A stretch of DNA of 64,000 bases from JAFEDN01 sp963712715 (GCA_963712715.1 CAVQJI010000020.1:129909-193908); one strand, 5' to 3'. Shown: positions 1 through 9,558, numbered from the stretch's first letter. The notes: generated by a model not told the origin, from the sequence alone. Made by a program: numbers and translations.

Positions 1-165
1 TCATTTCAAAAGACCAATTCAATATTAGTGATGGGTGCTACCGGCAAGGTCGGTCAGGAAATATGGAGTATTCTAGATGGACAAACCAAATCGAAAACTG
101 GACAGACTACTTTCTTTAGACGTATTTCGCGGTTTCACCATTGCCGCGATGATCCTGGTCAATAG
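1..165 (+). pseudogene. Fragment of an NAD(P)-binding Rossmann (NmrA/SDR-like) protein
   Basis: The first frame is open from the window edge and reads ILVMGATGKVGQEI, a glycine-rich Rossmann nucleotide-binding motif typical of the start of NmrA-like or atypical SDR proteins. After about 25 residues the homology stops and the frame runs, without recognisable content, into the next gene until a TAG at 163-165. The acyltransferase gene begins inside this frame at 77. This looks like the N-terminal stub of a truncated gene, with its own start lying left of the window. The motif is seen directly; the family name is inference from a short stretch. Confidence 0.45.
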
Positions 166-1201
166 CACCGGCATATACAATACTCAAAATTATGCCTTTC
201 TTAAACATGCCGAATGGAACGGCTGCAACCCAGCTGATTTAATATTCCCATTTTTTTTGTTTATTATGGGTGTTGCTATTCCTATTGCTTTTTCCAAACG
301 TCGTGAAGCAAAACATTCTTTAACAAAAATAATCTTCAAAATTATCAGACGATCGTTAATTATTTTTTTACTCGGTATTTTTTTAAATGGTTATCCTTAT
401 TTTCATATAACCACCATGCGTATCTATGGCGTATTGCAACGCATCGCATTATGTTATTTGTGCGCCGCTATCCTGTTTTTAACAACCAGTAAAACCACAC
501 AAATTATTATTTTCTTTACCATATTGCTGGGATATTGGCTGCTCATGACCCTGGCGCCAGTGCCAGGATTTGGCGCAGGCAATCTCTCTCCGGACGGCAA
601 TCTGGCTGGTTATATTGATCGATTGGTATTACACGGCCATTTCCACCTGTTTGGAAAAACGTATGATCCTGAAGGATTATTGAGTACTCTCCCCGCTATA
701 GCCACGACACTTTTGGGCATTTTCACTGGTATGTGGTTACTATCTAAAAATGAACCGATGACGAAATTCTGGGGTATGATTGTTGTGGGGATAATAATGG
801 CTGTTTTTGGCTGGGTTTGGAGCTTATGGTTTCCTATTATTAAAGATCTTTGGACCAGCTCCTTTGTGCTATGGACCGGAGGCTTAGGATTGTGCCTGTA
901 TGCTCTTTGTTATTGGCTGCTGGAAATTAAAGGCTGGCGCAGCTGGTCTAAACCTTTTGAGATTTTTGGATTGAATGCAATTGCTGCCTTCTTTTTGCAT
1001 GTTTTCTTTTATAAGCTGCAAAACCTAATTCATATCACCCAAAATCACCAGCAAACTAATTTACGTGCTTATCTAGTCCATCATTTATTTGGTTGGGCTT
1101 CTTTACCCAATGCCTCGCTTCTTTACTCGATCAGTTATCTTTTATTCTGGTTATTAATTTTGTGGATTCTATATCGGCATAAAATTTATATTAAAATTTA
1201 A
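77..1201 (+). CDS. Heparan-alpha-glucosaminide N-acetyltransferase-like membrane acyltransferase (DUF5009/NagX type)
   Basis: A 374-residue polytopic inner-membrane protein with about ten hydrophobic segments. The N-terminal SLDVFRGFTIAAMILVN, followed by NPADLIFPFFLFIMGVAIP, is the hallmark of the DUF1624/DUF5009 family related to lysosomal HGSNAT and bacterial NagX. These proteins are thought to move acyl groups across the membrane to sugars; the substrate here cannot be read from the sequence. Length is normal for the family (about 360-390). It stands alone: the upstream frame is a gene stub and the next gene has its own promoter. The start overlaps the degenerate upstream frame and has no strong Shine-Dalgarno sequence. 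Confidence 0.85.
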   Translation: MDKPNRKLDRLLSLDVFRGFTIAAMILVNSTGIYNTQNYAFLKHAEWNGCNPADLIFPFFLFIMGVAIPIAFSKRREAKHSLTKIIFKIIRRSLIIFLLGIFLNGYPYFHITTMRIYGVLQRIALCYLCAAILFLTTSKTTQIIIFFTILLGYWLLMTLAPVPGFGAGNLSPDGNLAGYIDRLVLHGHFHLFGKTYDPEGLLSTLPAIATTLLGIFTGMWLLSKNEPMTKFWGMIVVGIIMAVFGWVWSLWFPIIKDLWTSSFVLWTGGLGLCLYALCYWLLEIKGWRSWSKPFEIFGLNAIAAFFLHVFFYKLQNLIHITQNHQQTNLRAYLVHHLFGWASLPNASLLYSISYLLFWLLILWILYRHKIYIKI

Positions 1202-1280
1202 AAGCCCAGGATGAGGGCACGGCAATCAGGCCAAAAATTAATCACTCAAGTTAAATGTCACTTACTTAACCTATTATAAT

Positions 1281-1308
1281 TTGACAGCAAGTATTTTTAA
1301 AGTAAAAT
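1281..1308 (+). promoter_or_regulatory. Sigma70-like promoter of the surface repeat protein
   Basis: TTGACA at 1281-1286 is followed after 16 bases by TAAAAT at 1303-1308, about 35 bases before the start codon. A good ribosome binding site (AAGGAG) lies eight bases upstream of the ATG at 1343. Confidence 0.6.
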
Positions 1309-1342
1309 CTAGTTTCTTACCATTTTTTCAAGGAGCGAAAAT

Positions 1343-4300
1343 ATGTCTCAATTCTCAGGCTATGTCCGGAAAAGTTTATTGCTGATTGGCGGCTGCACTG
1401 CCTTTACTGTTGGATTTGCCGGCGGCCCTGAACCCGCTCCTTCACCCGCACCCTGGGTATTCTTTCCCGCGTTACCCGGAGTTTCACTGTACGGATTCGG
1501 CGGCAATGGTTGGACCGGAATAGGCGATGCCATGGCGCCGGTCTTTGGCCAACCGCTCAATTTTTTCTATGTGGATCCGCAAATTTATTATCATAATAAC
1601 AATGAATACACCGTCAGCGTCGGCGGCGGAGAGCGCTGGTTGGTGTCTCCTGAAGTTGGTATTCTGGGAGCATATGTATTCGGAGACTGGAATCGCATTA
1701 ATGATGGCAACCACTTTTGGTTTGTCAATCCGGGATTGGAAAGATTGGGATCCATCATAGATTTAAGTGCTAATCTTTATATTCCGGTCAACGATCAGCA
1801 AATAGATAATGGCACAAAATTTGCTGATCAGGATGGTAATTTCAGTGAAATTACTTTCTCCGGTCATAACCAGTATGATGCGCTGGTCAATACATTCGAT
1901 TCCACCGGTTGGGGTGGAGATGCTCAAATCGGTATCCATTTACCCTGGTTACCTTTTTTTCAAAATTCGGAAGTTTTTCTGGGGGGATATTATTTTGCGC
2001 CCAAATCCGCAGACAATATCGGCGGCGGATCCGTGAGACTGCAAGTCCCTATCACGAATTATTTCAGCGCCCTGTTTAGCGAAGCCTATGATAGTCAGTT
2101 TCACAACACACTCAAGGGCGGTATAACGTTCTGGTTCGGCGGCCGTCATACGCTTCCTGCCTGGCGGGGAGATTTGAGAGAACGCATGGTTGATCCCGTG
2201 CAACGCGGTCTGATAGCGGTAGCCGGTGGATCGCATACGGTTGAACCTTCCATACATCAGGAACAAATTATCGAAAACGGTGTACTGGAATTCTCGAATA
2301 TTTCCTTTTTTGTACCTCCCGGTCATGCACCCGAAGGAAACGGCGCCGCCCAGGGCGATGGCACTTTTGAAAATCCCTATATCAACATGACCCAGGCCAA
2401 TATTAATGACGCCAATTTCAATAATAATTACAATTTTTACATCAATTCCGGTAACTATTATGCTGTATATGGCTCGAGCAATCCCGATTATCTGGTATTA
2501 AACAATGATCGGCTCTTCGGCCGTCAAAATAATTTCAAACAGGAGGCTGATGGCTCGAATCGGCCGGTGATTAATTTTACTGAGGGCGGATTTGAAATTC
2601 CTGACAACGTCAATGATTCCTTCAACGATTTAATTTTGAAAGGTTCAAATCAGACAACTCATGCCGGTATTTGGGTGGATCATGAAGGGAGCAGTAATCA
2701 GACGCTGCAAATCAACGGTTCGGATGTGAAATATTTTGGTGATGGCATTGACTTCCTGAATTCCGGAACCGGCGCGCTCACAGTGGTTGTTTCTAATTCG
2801 CTGATCAGCGACAACAACGGCAGTGGTGAACTGTTTGCGCAGGGAGCCGAAGGCGGAATCGCTGCGGTGAACAATGGCGGCGGGTCTTTAAAATTGTCTA
2901 TCGATGAATCGAGCATTTCTAATAACAGCAAGACAATTACAGGTAAAATTCCCAAATCTTTTACAGTAGGTGGATTGGCTGTTGTCAATGAAAGTGGCGA
3001 AACGATGTTGAATATAAATGAGTCCGGTTTTTCGGATAATGATGTCACCGCAACCGGCATTATTAGCTCAGGTTCTGCCGGCGGATTGGCTGTTACTAAC
3101 TTTGACAGTATGACGGTGGATATAGATCAGTCCAGTTTTTATCGCAATGATATCACAATAACGGATTCATCATTCGCTGCGGCAGGGGGAGCGGCCATTG
3201 TAAACAATAATGGTGGAAATTTAGTGGTGGATATAAACCGCTCTAATTTCTTTGCAAATACTATTGTGGGAACGAGCACAGGCGCATTTGTCCCAAGCGT
3301 GGGTCCGGTCGGCGGATTAGCTGTTAGTAACGAGGGCGATATGACGTTGCGAGTAAAGCAGTCCGCTTTCTATGGCAATGATATAACAGCAACAAATTCA
3401 GGTATAACCGTGGCCGGTGGATTGGCTACTTTAAATACTGATAATATGACGTTGGATATAGATGGCTCCAGTTTCTACGGAAATGATATTATTATGTCGA
3501 ATAATTTTTTCACACTTGCAGCCGGTGGATTAGCTATTGATAACGGAAGCGCAAACAACATGACGGTGAATGTAGATCAATCCGCTTTTTACGATAATGA
3601 TATAGAAGCAACGGATTCAACCGTGGATGTTGCCGGCGGATTCGCGGTCGCTAACCTTGGCAACAGCATGACACTGCATGTCGGTCAATCCAGTTTTTCC
3701 GGGAATGATATCCTGGCAATGAATTCAACCATAGATGCCGCCGGCGGATTGGCTGCTGCCAACTCTGTTGGCAATTCCAGTATGGCGCTGGACATAGACA
3801 AGTCGACTTTCAATAACAATGATGTGGAAGCAACGGATTCAAACATATTTGTGGGTGGCGGATTAGCTGCTCTGAGCGTGGGCAACACTATGGCGCTGGA
3901 CATAAACCAGTCTGTTTTCAATGGTAATAGCATAAACGCAACGAATACATTCATATTTGCGGCCGGTGGATTGGCTGCGCTTAACGACGGCAACACTATG
4001 AACCTGAACATAGATGGGTCCCAATTCTCCGGCAATTATGTCACAGCAACGCAAAATTCAACCATCAATTCAGCCGGTGGATTGGCTGCTGATAACGAAG
4101 CTAATAATATGACGCTGGGCATAAGTTCGTCCGATTTTAACGGTAATAAAATAACAGCAACGAGTTCATCCCTAAATTCTGCCGGCGGTTTGGCTGTTAA
4201 TAATACTCCAGGTATTATTGGCGGCATGACGCTGGACATAGACGGCTCCAATTTCAATGACAATGAAATAACAGCATCAACGAATACAAGCATACTTTCA

Positions 4301-5509
4301 GCCGGAGGATTGGCTTTTGATAATCTTGAGGACAGCACCATGACGCTGGACATCTATAAGTCCGATTTCATCGGTAATAAAGTAACAGCAACAACGAATT
4401 CAACCCTATTTTCAGCGGCGGGATTGGCTGCTTTTAATGTTGGCGCCATGACGCTGGATGTTGACAGCTCCAGTTTCCTGAAAAATGAGATCAGAGCAAC
4501 GGATTCAGACGTATTTACAGCCGGTGGCCTGTCTGTTTTTAACATTGGTGGTATGACGCTGGATGCAAACAATTCCAGCTTTTCAAAAAATGATGTCAAA
4601 GCAACGAACTCAACAATAAATGCTGCCGGCGGATTTGCCGCCGAGAATGATGGCGGCAATACCTTAGCGTTGGATATAGACAACTCCAGCTTTTCCGGGA
4701 ATGAGGTCATAGCAAATTCGGGTACGGAAATAGGCTCAGCCGGTGGAATGGCTATTGAAAACCAGGGTAACACCTTAACACTGGATATAAACCAGTCCAG
4801 TTTCTCTGGAAATACTATACTAGCCAATAATTCATTCATATTTGCAGCGGGCGGATTGGCTACTGATAATTTTAGCGTCATGACACTGGATATAGATAAT
4901 TCCAGTTTCTCCAAAAATGACGTCGTAGCAGAAAATGGCAGCATAATACAGGCGGCCGGTGGATTCGCTGTCTTCAATAGTACGAATACTATAAATATAG
5001 ATGTAGACGATTCCAGTTTTTCCAAAAATCTTATAACAGCAAACAATGCAACCATAGACGCGTCCGGCGGATTCGCTGCATATAACGAACCCCGCGGCAA
5101 TATGCTTATAGACATAAACGGATCCAGTTTTACTAAAAACGATACAACTGCTGTCGGCAGTAGTACAATAGGCGCCGCTGGAGGAGTCGCCATTGACAGT
5201 TTTGGAAGTACGAGCGCCACCATCTCGCAATCCGAAGTGTTATTTAATGATACGGGAATAGCAGTGAATTCTAATGGCGGCCCAACCACGATTGTAACAT
5301 TTGATCAGTCCATTTTAACCGGAAATAAAATTGGGTTATCCGCCATGAATAATTCTCAAATTGATGTTACTAACCCGATATTCTTTAATGGTAAGGTTAT
5401 TTTTGATAATACCAGTACTATTACTTTTCCAGACATAGGTACAGTGCCGGTAAGTGGCGACCATATTTTTTGCAAATTTGGAAATAGTCCTATCTGCGTA
5501 ATTAAGTAA
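1343..5509 (+). CDS. Inverse-autotransporter-like surface protein with about 20 tandem beta-helix repeats
   Basis: A 1388-residue protein with a signal peptide (MSQFSGYVRKSLLLIGGC... to about residue 27). Residues about 60-280 are rich in aromatic beta-strand patterns (NEYTVSVGGGERWLVSPEVG, GGSVRLQVPI, GGITFWFGGR) and resemble the inverse autotransporter beta-barrel domain of intimin/invasin-like proteins. The passenger follows. It opens with a parallel beta-helix-like stretch and then holds about 20 tandem repeats of roughly 36 residues with core AGGLAxxN...MTLDIDxSSFxxNDIxAT, very rich in Asn, Ser and Asp. The expected role is an outer-membrane-anchored adhesin or surface fibre. There are no Cys pairs in the passenger; the only late cysteines are in the last 12 residues. 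It is convergent with the next gene and shares a terminator hairpin with it. Confidence 0.8.
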   Translation: MSQFSGYVRKSLLLIGGCTAFTVGFAGGPEPAPSPAPWVFFPALPGVSLYGFGGNGWTGIGDAMAPVFGQPLNFFYVDPQIYYHNNNEYTVSVGGGERWLVSPEVGILGAYVFGDWNRINDGNHFWFVNPGLERLGSIIDLSANLYIPVNDQQIDNGTKFADQDGNFSEITFSGHNQYDALVNTFDSTGWGGDAQIGIHLPWLPFFQNSEVFLGGYYFAPKSADNIGGGSVRLQVPITNYFSALFSEAYDSQFHNTLKGGITFWFGGRHTLPAWRGDLRERMVDPVQRGLIAVAGGSHTVEPSIHQEQIIENGVLEFSNISFFVPPGHAPEGNGAAQGDGTFENPYINMTQANINDANFNNNYNFYINSGNYYAVYGSSNPDYLVLNNDRLFGRQNNFKQEADGSNRPVINFTEGGFEIPDNVNDSFNDLILKGSNQTTHAGIWVDHEGSSNQTLQINGSDVKYFGDGIDFLNSGTGALTVVVSNSLISDNNGSGELFAQGAEGGIAAVNNGGGSLKLSIDESSISNNSKTITGKIPKSFTVGGLAVVNESGETMLNINESGFSDNDVTATGIISSGSAGGLAVTNFDSMTVDIDQSSFYRNDITITDSSFAAAGGAAIVNNNGGNLVVDINRSNFFANTIVGTSTGAFVPSVGPVGGLAVSNEGDMTLRVKQSAFYGNDITATNSGITVAGGLATLNTDNMTLDIDGSSFYGNDIIMSNNFFTLAAGGLAIDNGSANNMTVNVDQSAFYDNDIEATDSTVDVAGGFAVANLGNSMTLHVGQSSFSGNDILAMNSTIDAAGGLAAANSVGNSSMALDIDKSTFNNNDVEATDSNIFVGGGLAALSVGNTMALDINQSVFNGNSINATNTFIFAAGGLAALNDGNTMNLNIDGSQFSGNYVTATQNSTINSAGGLAADNEANNMTLGISSSDFNGNKITATSSSLNSAGGLAVNNTPGIIGGMTLDIDGSNFNDNEITASTNTSILSAGGLAFDNLEDSTMTLDIYKSDFIGNKVTATTNSTLFSAAGLAAFNVGAMTLDVDSSSFLKNEIRATDSDVFTAGGLSVFNIGGMTLDANNSSFSKNDVKATNSTINAAGGFAAENDGGNTLALDIDNSSFSGNEVIANSGTEIGSAGGMAIENQGNTLTLDINQSSFSGNTILANNSFIFAAGGLATDNFSVMTLDIDNSSFSKNDVVAENGSIIQAAGGFAVFNSTNTINIDVDDSSFSKNLITANNATIDASGGFAAYNEPRGNMLIDINGSSFTKNDTTAVGSSTIGAAGGVAIDSFGSTSATISQSEVLFNDTGIAVNSNGGPTTIVTFDQSILTGNKIGLSAMNNSQIDVTNPIFFNGKVIFDNTSTITFPDIGTVPVSGDHIFCKFGNSPICVIK
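2965..5250 (+). repeat. In-gene array of about 20 repeats of roughly 108 bp
   Basis: The passenger-coding part consists of degenerate in-frame repeats. The DNA word for AGGL (gccggtggattggct and close variants) recurs about every 100-120 bp, alternating with ATGACGCTGGACATA-like words. Units differ enough to be individually distinguishable, so the array is old rather than a recent expansion. It could still vary in copy number by recombination. Confidence 0.8.
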
Positions 5510-5515
5510 TAGAAT

Positions 5516-5547
5516 AAGGGGTCATGCCTGTTACAGGAATGACCCTT
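5516..5547. terminator. Shared bidirectional terminator hairpin
   Basis: The bases AAGGGGTCATGCCTG, a TTA loop, then CAGGAATGACCCTTT form a long stem between two converging genes. The hairpin overlaps the stop codon of the flavin monooxygenase (5531-5533) on the minus strand. It has T-rich flanks, so it may end transcription from both sides. Confidence 0.6.
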
Positions 5548-7153
5548 TACGCAATCCTACAGGTTTTGGTTGCAATGCAGGTTTGGTTAATTGAAAGCCC
5601 GTATAAATTCCCAGACCGAGTATTACAGCTCGTACTCCATAACGAAGAGCTTTCTGATTCCATGGTTCCCCGTGAAGAACGCGTTGCGCTTTTTTAATTT
5701 CTTGATAAGCTATTTTGGGATTAGCATAAGCTCCCAGCAGTTGAAAAACAGGAGGAAATACCAAACCATGGGTAATAAAATTCTTTAAAGCAGAATATAT
5801 TCCTGTCAGCTTTTCAGGAGATGGGTAAACACCTATTTCACGCGACAGGTCATCGATAAGACCTACATAATCTCCATGAGGAAATTGCGGCCTGGGTTTT
5901 TGGTCTCTATTCTCTTTCTCTTGCCGAATACCTTCTTCCATGATTGCAGCAGAAGGCAAAGATTTTTGATTACTAAAAATCAGACTAATCCATCTGGACT
6001 GCAACTCGATAACTCCCATAAACGGTCCCCGATACATTCCAACAAATCCCATATTGGGGAATTGCGGATGGAATGTGAGTTTATAAAATAGAAGAGGTAA
6101 AAACTGTTCATCTGGTTGATAATTTAGAGCATCTAAAATAGTTTTATCCAGAAAGGACAATTCAGTTTTATATCCAGTGCATAAAATGATGGCATCTATT
6201 TGTTGAGTTGAACCATCTGCAAAAACTACTCTATTTCCATTTATCGATTGAATGGTTGATTGTTTGAGAATGATATTTCCTCGTTGAATATTTTCAATAT
6301 AGCGGTCCGCAACAATAACCTGGGTGGGATCCTCAGATTGTGGATTGCGGTAATAAATCTGCTTTTGATCTGTGTTATAAGTACATAAGGAGCCAAAAAA
6401 CATATTACTTTTTTTAGAATCTTCAGAATTTTTAAATACAATTTCACCTGGGTTGGCTCGAGTATTTCTTTTATAAAAAACCAAATCCACAGGTAGTAAT
6501 TTTCCTGAAGGTTGCGATGGTATTTCCCTGCCAATCACCCAAAAAGGCTGAGAAATTAAGTTAAAAACTTTTTTAGCAACGTTAGCGAGATCTGCAGAAA
6601 TTTCCGCACCGCTGTACGCTCCTCCCAAAACCAGAATGTTTTTGTTTTCAAACTGGTGAGGTGATTTATAAGCGCTACTGTGGATAATGTCACCTTTGAA
6701 ACTGTCCATACCAGGAATTTTCGGGATATTGGGTTTAGAAAAGATTCCAGTAGCGACAATTGCAAAATCAAAAATGCGTTGTTCGTTTCGATTATCCTTT
6801 TTATACTCAATCTGCCATTGTTCTCCAACACTTCTAACATGGGTCACATAGGTTTTGAACTGAATATATTGTTCCAAATTAAAATGGGCAACGTAGGATT
6901 TTATATATTCAAACATCTCTTTTTGATTGGGATTTAAATCAGATCCCGGCTTCCATGGAAAATCCGAAAACATGCAGGTAAAACGTGAAACATTGGTGCG
7001 CAATGACAACCACATCGTGCCGGTTATAGGGTGCCATAAACCACCAAGATCATTTTGTTTCTCGTATACAATGGGGATCATTCCACGTTCTCGAATATAT
7101 TTTGCAGCGACTAATCCCGACATTCCTGCGCCAATAATAGCGACTTCTTTCAT
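5531..7153 (-). CDS. Flavin-containing monooxygenase (FMO/Baeyer-Villiger-like)
   Basis: A 540-residue flavoprotein monooxygenase. GAGMSGLVAAKY near residue 8 is the FAD-binding GxGxxG. A second Rossmann motif, VLGGAYSGAEISADL, lies near residue 175 and binds NADPH. FAIVATGIFSKPNIPKIPG is the ATG/linker motif typical of class B monooxygenases. The C-terminal 40 residues contain a hydrophobic segment (RAVILGLGIYTGFQL), suggesting membrane tethering as in eukaryotic FMOs. The likely reaction is NADPH- and O2-dependent oxygenation of a soft nucleophile or ketone; the substrate is unknown. It is monocistronic and convergent with the surface protein gene. Confidence 0.88.
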   Translation of the reverse strand: MKEVAIIGAGMSGLVAAKYIRERGMIPIVYEKQNDLGGLWHPITGTMWLSLRTNVSRFTCMFSDFPWKPGSDLNPNQKEMFEYIKSYVAHFNLEQYIQFKTYVTHVRSVGEQWQIEYKKDNRNEQRIFDFAIVATGIFSKPNIPKIPGMDSFKGDIIHSSAYKSPHQFENKNILVLGGAYSGAEISADLANVAKKVFNLISQPFWVIGREIPSQPSGKLLPVDLVFYKRNTRANPGEIVFKNSEDSKKSNMFFGSLCTYNTDQKQIYYRNPQSEDPTQVIVADRYIENIQRGNIILKQSTIQSINGNRVVFADGSTQQIDAIILCTGYKTELSFLDKTILDALNYQPDEQFLPLLFYKLTFHPQFPNMGFVGMYRGPFMGVIELQSRWISLIFSNQKSLPSAAIMEEGIRQEKENRDQKPRPQFPHGDYVGLIDDLSREIGVYPSPEKLTGIYSALKNFITHGLVFPPVFQLLGAYANPKIAYQEIKKAQRVLHGEPWNQKALRYGVRAVILGLGIYTGFQLTKPALQPKPVGLRKGSFL

Positions 7154-7195
7154 ATTATCTCCCTAAACAAAACAGGCAACTCAGCAGATTCAATA

Positions 7196-7780
7196 TTAAC
7201 CATTCACTTCTAGCATTTTAATATTATATTTCTTATTTTTGGGCTGGATAAGCGGATAATGCTTTTTAAAAAGCATGCTGACCCAGCAGGCCATCAATAC
7301 TTTGATAGTGTCTCCAATTAAGAAACTCAGTGAAAAATAAAAACCATGAACCAGTGAAATTTTAGCAATATAACTCATCCACGGTACCCCAATTAAATAA
7401 AGGATAACGATACCGCCAAAGAAATTAATGAAAAAACAAATAACAAAATTTAATTTATTCCAGAATCTTTCAGTTAACCATCCGATAATAAAAGCAGTGA
7501 TCGGGTATGCAATTAAAAATCCTCCAGAGACGGTTAAAAACTGTTGCGCTCCGCCTACAAAACCTGATAATACCGGAAAGTTAGCTACCATCAACAATAA
7601 AAATAGTAATAATGATATAAAACCTCTTTTAGCACCCAATAGAGATCCCGCTAACATCACACCAAGAGATTGCAAAGTAATGGGTGACAGAGTGAAAGCA
7701 ATTGGAATCGGGGGAAATAAAGCCATCACGATTATTAGTCCGGCCATCATTGCTGAGTACACGATATCTTTTGCATTCAT
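7196..7780 (-). CDS. bioY: Biotin transporter substrate-binding subunit BioY
   Basis: A 194-residue membrane protein with about six segments, the normal size for the BioY S-component of ECF transporters. The N-terminal half contains SPITLQSLGVMLAGSLLGAKRGFISLLLFLLL, the segment conserved in BioY. It binds biotin in the membrane and docks with the EcfT/EcfA module. Both partners lie directly upstream, 27 bases away, on the same strand, so this is a BioMNY-type locus. An AGGATAAC ribosome binding site precedes the ATG. Part of the four-gene operon running from 9544 down to 7196. Confidence 0.92.
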   Translation of the reverse strand: MNAKDIVYSAMMAGLIIVMALFPPIPIAFTLSPITLQSLGVMLAGSLLGAKRGFISLLLFLLLMVANFPVLSGFVGGAQQFLTVSGGFLIAYPITAFIIGWLTERFWNKLNFVICFFINFFGGIVILYLIGVPWMSYIAKISLVHGFYFSLSFLIGDTIKVLMACWVSMLFKKHYPLIQPKNKKYNIKMLEVNG

Positions 7781-7807
7781 ACGTTATCCTGATGTAAATT
7801 AAAAAAA

Positions 7808-8407
7808 TTAATCATAACCCCTAGCCGCCAAAGCGTCTGAAATATTATTGGCGGCCTTGAAAATTTTTATTAAGAGTGGCACAAGCAAGGCAATGGTTGT
7901 TTTTTCCAACCCGCGCGCTTTTTGCGCATCTCTAATTTGATTAAATTGATGAGTAATGTACGAAACAGATCGGATGGTCAGCAATAAAGCCAGACTTATT
8001 TTCCGCGTATCAATTCCCCGTTTGGTAAAAAAATTAAAAAAGACGTCGAACGTAGACAAGATATCAGTTTCACTCGTGGTCGAAATGAAGAGGCAGGAGC
8101 ACCAGGAGATAATGGTCATTTGCAAAACTACCGATAAACTCTGCATAAAAGTATTATTCAGGATGTGGATTAACAAAGTAAAAACCAGGGTGATACCCAT
8201 TACAGAAAAAAAACGCTTTATCAATTTTTGGCTAATTTCACTGAAGTACCCTACGATCAGCAATAAGCTAAAAATCATCATTAAAAGATAAATATTGTTT
8301 ATAAAAATGACTATGGCGCTTATTAAAAAAGCCGCCACCATTTTCTTGCCGGTTAAAAGGGGATTTCTTATAAAATTACTGAATCGATTACGACATTGAT
8401 TTAACAT
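7808..8407 (-). CDS. bioN: ECF transporter transmembrane subunit EcfT (BioN-like)
   Basis: A 199-residue membrane protein with an N-terminal hydrophobic block and the C-terminal AQKARGLE and ALAARGYD motifs. These correspond to the two Ala-Arg-Gly coupling motifs with which EcfT engages the ATPases. The start lies inside the end of the ATPase gene (20-base overlap), which indicates translational coupling. Together with the upstream ATPase and downstream BioY it should form the biotin importer. Confidence 0.9.
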   Translation of the reverse strand: MLNQCRNRFSNFIRNPLLTGKKMVAAFLISAIVIFINNIYLLMMIFSLLLIVGYFSEISQKLIKRFFSVMGITLVFTLLIHILNNTFMQSLSVVLQMTIISWCSCLFISTTSETDILSTFDVFFNFFTKRGIDTRKISLALLLTIRSVSYITHQFNQIRDAQKARGLEKTTIALLVPLLIKIFKAANNISDALAARGYD

Positions 8408-9062
8408 AGAAACTCAACACTTCTGAAGGAATACCGTCCATGACTACGTTACCATTCTCCAACATAATCACACGATCAAAATCGTTTAACAAATCCAGGT
8501 CATGAGTAACTACTACAATTGGCATTGGAAGTTCCTGAATTAATCTGCTGATCAGATTTTTGTTGCGCAAATCTAATAAAGTAGTGGGCTCATCGAAAAT
8601 AACCAGTTCAGGCTCCATTGCCAACACACCTGCGATTGCCAATAATTGTTTTTGCCCCCCGCTGAGATGATAACTCGTTTTCCGGCGGAATTTTTCCAAA
8701 TCGTAACGCGCCAGCACTTGTTCTACTCTATTTTTTATTTCTTGTTTAGATAAGCCCTGATTTTTTAAGCCAAATGCAATATCGTCTTCAACAATAGGCA
8801 AAATTATCTGGTTATCGGGGTCCTGAAAGACAAATCCTACTTTTGAGGAACATTTTTTTTGATTGGCCTTGATCTCGGTCCCTAGTACGCTAATTTTTCC
8901 ATCGGTTGGATAAATTAACCCTTTGATTAATTTTGCCAGGGTACTTTTGCCCGAGCCGTTCGCCCCCACTACCCCAACCCGTCTTTCATGGATAGAAAGA
9001 TTAATATTTTCCAAAATGATTTGCTCGCCGGTCACCAGAGAAACATTTTCCATTACAATCAT
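8388..9062 (-). CDS. bioM: ECF transporter ATPase EcfA (BioM-like)
   Basis: A 224-residue ABC ATPase. Walker A is GANGSGKST (residues about 34-42), the Q-loop is FQDPDNQI (typical of ECF/CbiO ATPases), the signature is LSGGQ, and Walker B is LVIFDEPTT, followed by a switch His in VVTHD. There is only one ATPase gene in the locus, so a homodimer is likely, as in BioMNY systems. Its start overlaps the stop of the upstream gene as ATGA. Confidence 0.92.
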   Translation of the reverse strand: MIVMENVSLVTGEQIILENINLSIHERRVGVVGANGSGKSTLAKLIKGLIYPTDGKISVLGTEIKANQKKCSSKVGFVFQDPDNQIILPIVEDDIAFGLKNQGLSKQEIKNRVEQVLARYDLEKFRRKTSYHLSGGQKQLLAIAGVLAMEPELVIFDEPTTLLDLRNKNLISRLIQELPMPIVVVTHDLDLLNDFDRVIMLENGNVVMDGIPSEVLSFYVKSMS

Positions 9063-9544
9063 GTTAAGGCTCTTTTAAAAACTGTTTTAGAGGTATAATC
9101 TTTATGAGCGCCTTTGACGTAGTAGAATAATGTAAACTGTTCTTTGCCGGAGAATAGATAATGAGCTTTATAGTTATCCGCGGCGCACTGGTGTTCTCCC
9201 GAAGCTTCAATCGTAGAAGATTTCACATCAGAGGCCTTCACCGCAATCTGGTGAAAAAACCTTGTCTCCGGACTTTGTTCCAGAAAATACACATTCACGA
9301 TATCATTTTCATTGTCATAACGATACTGATATTCTTTAGTGATGGGAAAAACCTTATTCTGAATTAGCCACCGACCCTGCTCTTTGTAATTTAAAATCCC
9401 AGGCTTTATCTCATGAAAATCAGCTACTCCGCTAATAGTTTCAGAGTCGGACATTCCCACCATTTTGCTGTTAATGGCTAAGGTTCTGGTAAAAATCCAG
9501 GAGCCTCTTAATATTTCATAAATTCGTTGACTCGCGGTTTTCAT
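9059..9544 (-). CDS. DUF6314-like protein, first gene of the biotin-transport operon
   Basis: A 161-residue soluble protein of alternating beta strands, with no signal peptide. The opening LRGSWIFTRTL and the spaced Y/F-x-E-Q-G-R-W pattern (YKEQGRWLI) match my recollection of DUF6314, a small lipocalin-like family. The final TGA overlaps the ATG of the ECF ATPase (ATGA), so the two are translationally coupled. A role in biotin or a related small-molecule pathway is suggested only by position. Confidence 0.6.
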   Translation of the reverse strand: MKTASQRIYEILRGSWIFTRTLAINSKMVGMSDSETISGVADFHEIKPGILNYKEQGRWLIQNKVFPITKEYQYRYDNENDIVNVYFLEQSPETRFFHQIAVKASDVKSSTIEASGEHQCAADNYKAHYLFSGKEQFTLFYYVKGAHKDYTSKTVFKRALT

Positions 9545-9558
9545 ATTTTTTTCACCGA

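Noticed and set aside
2698..5289. Long minus-strand frames (up to 311 residues) opposite the surface protein
   Set aside because: They mirror the repeat structure of the plus-strand gene, which has a signal peptide, promoter and ribosome binding site.
1343..5509. CRISPR-like periodicity in the repeat array
   Set aside because: The repeats are in frame, of variable length and degenerate, and encode protein; there are no constant repeats with unique spacers.
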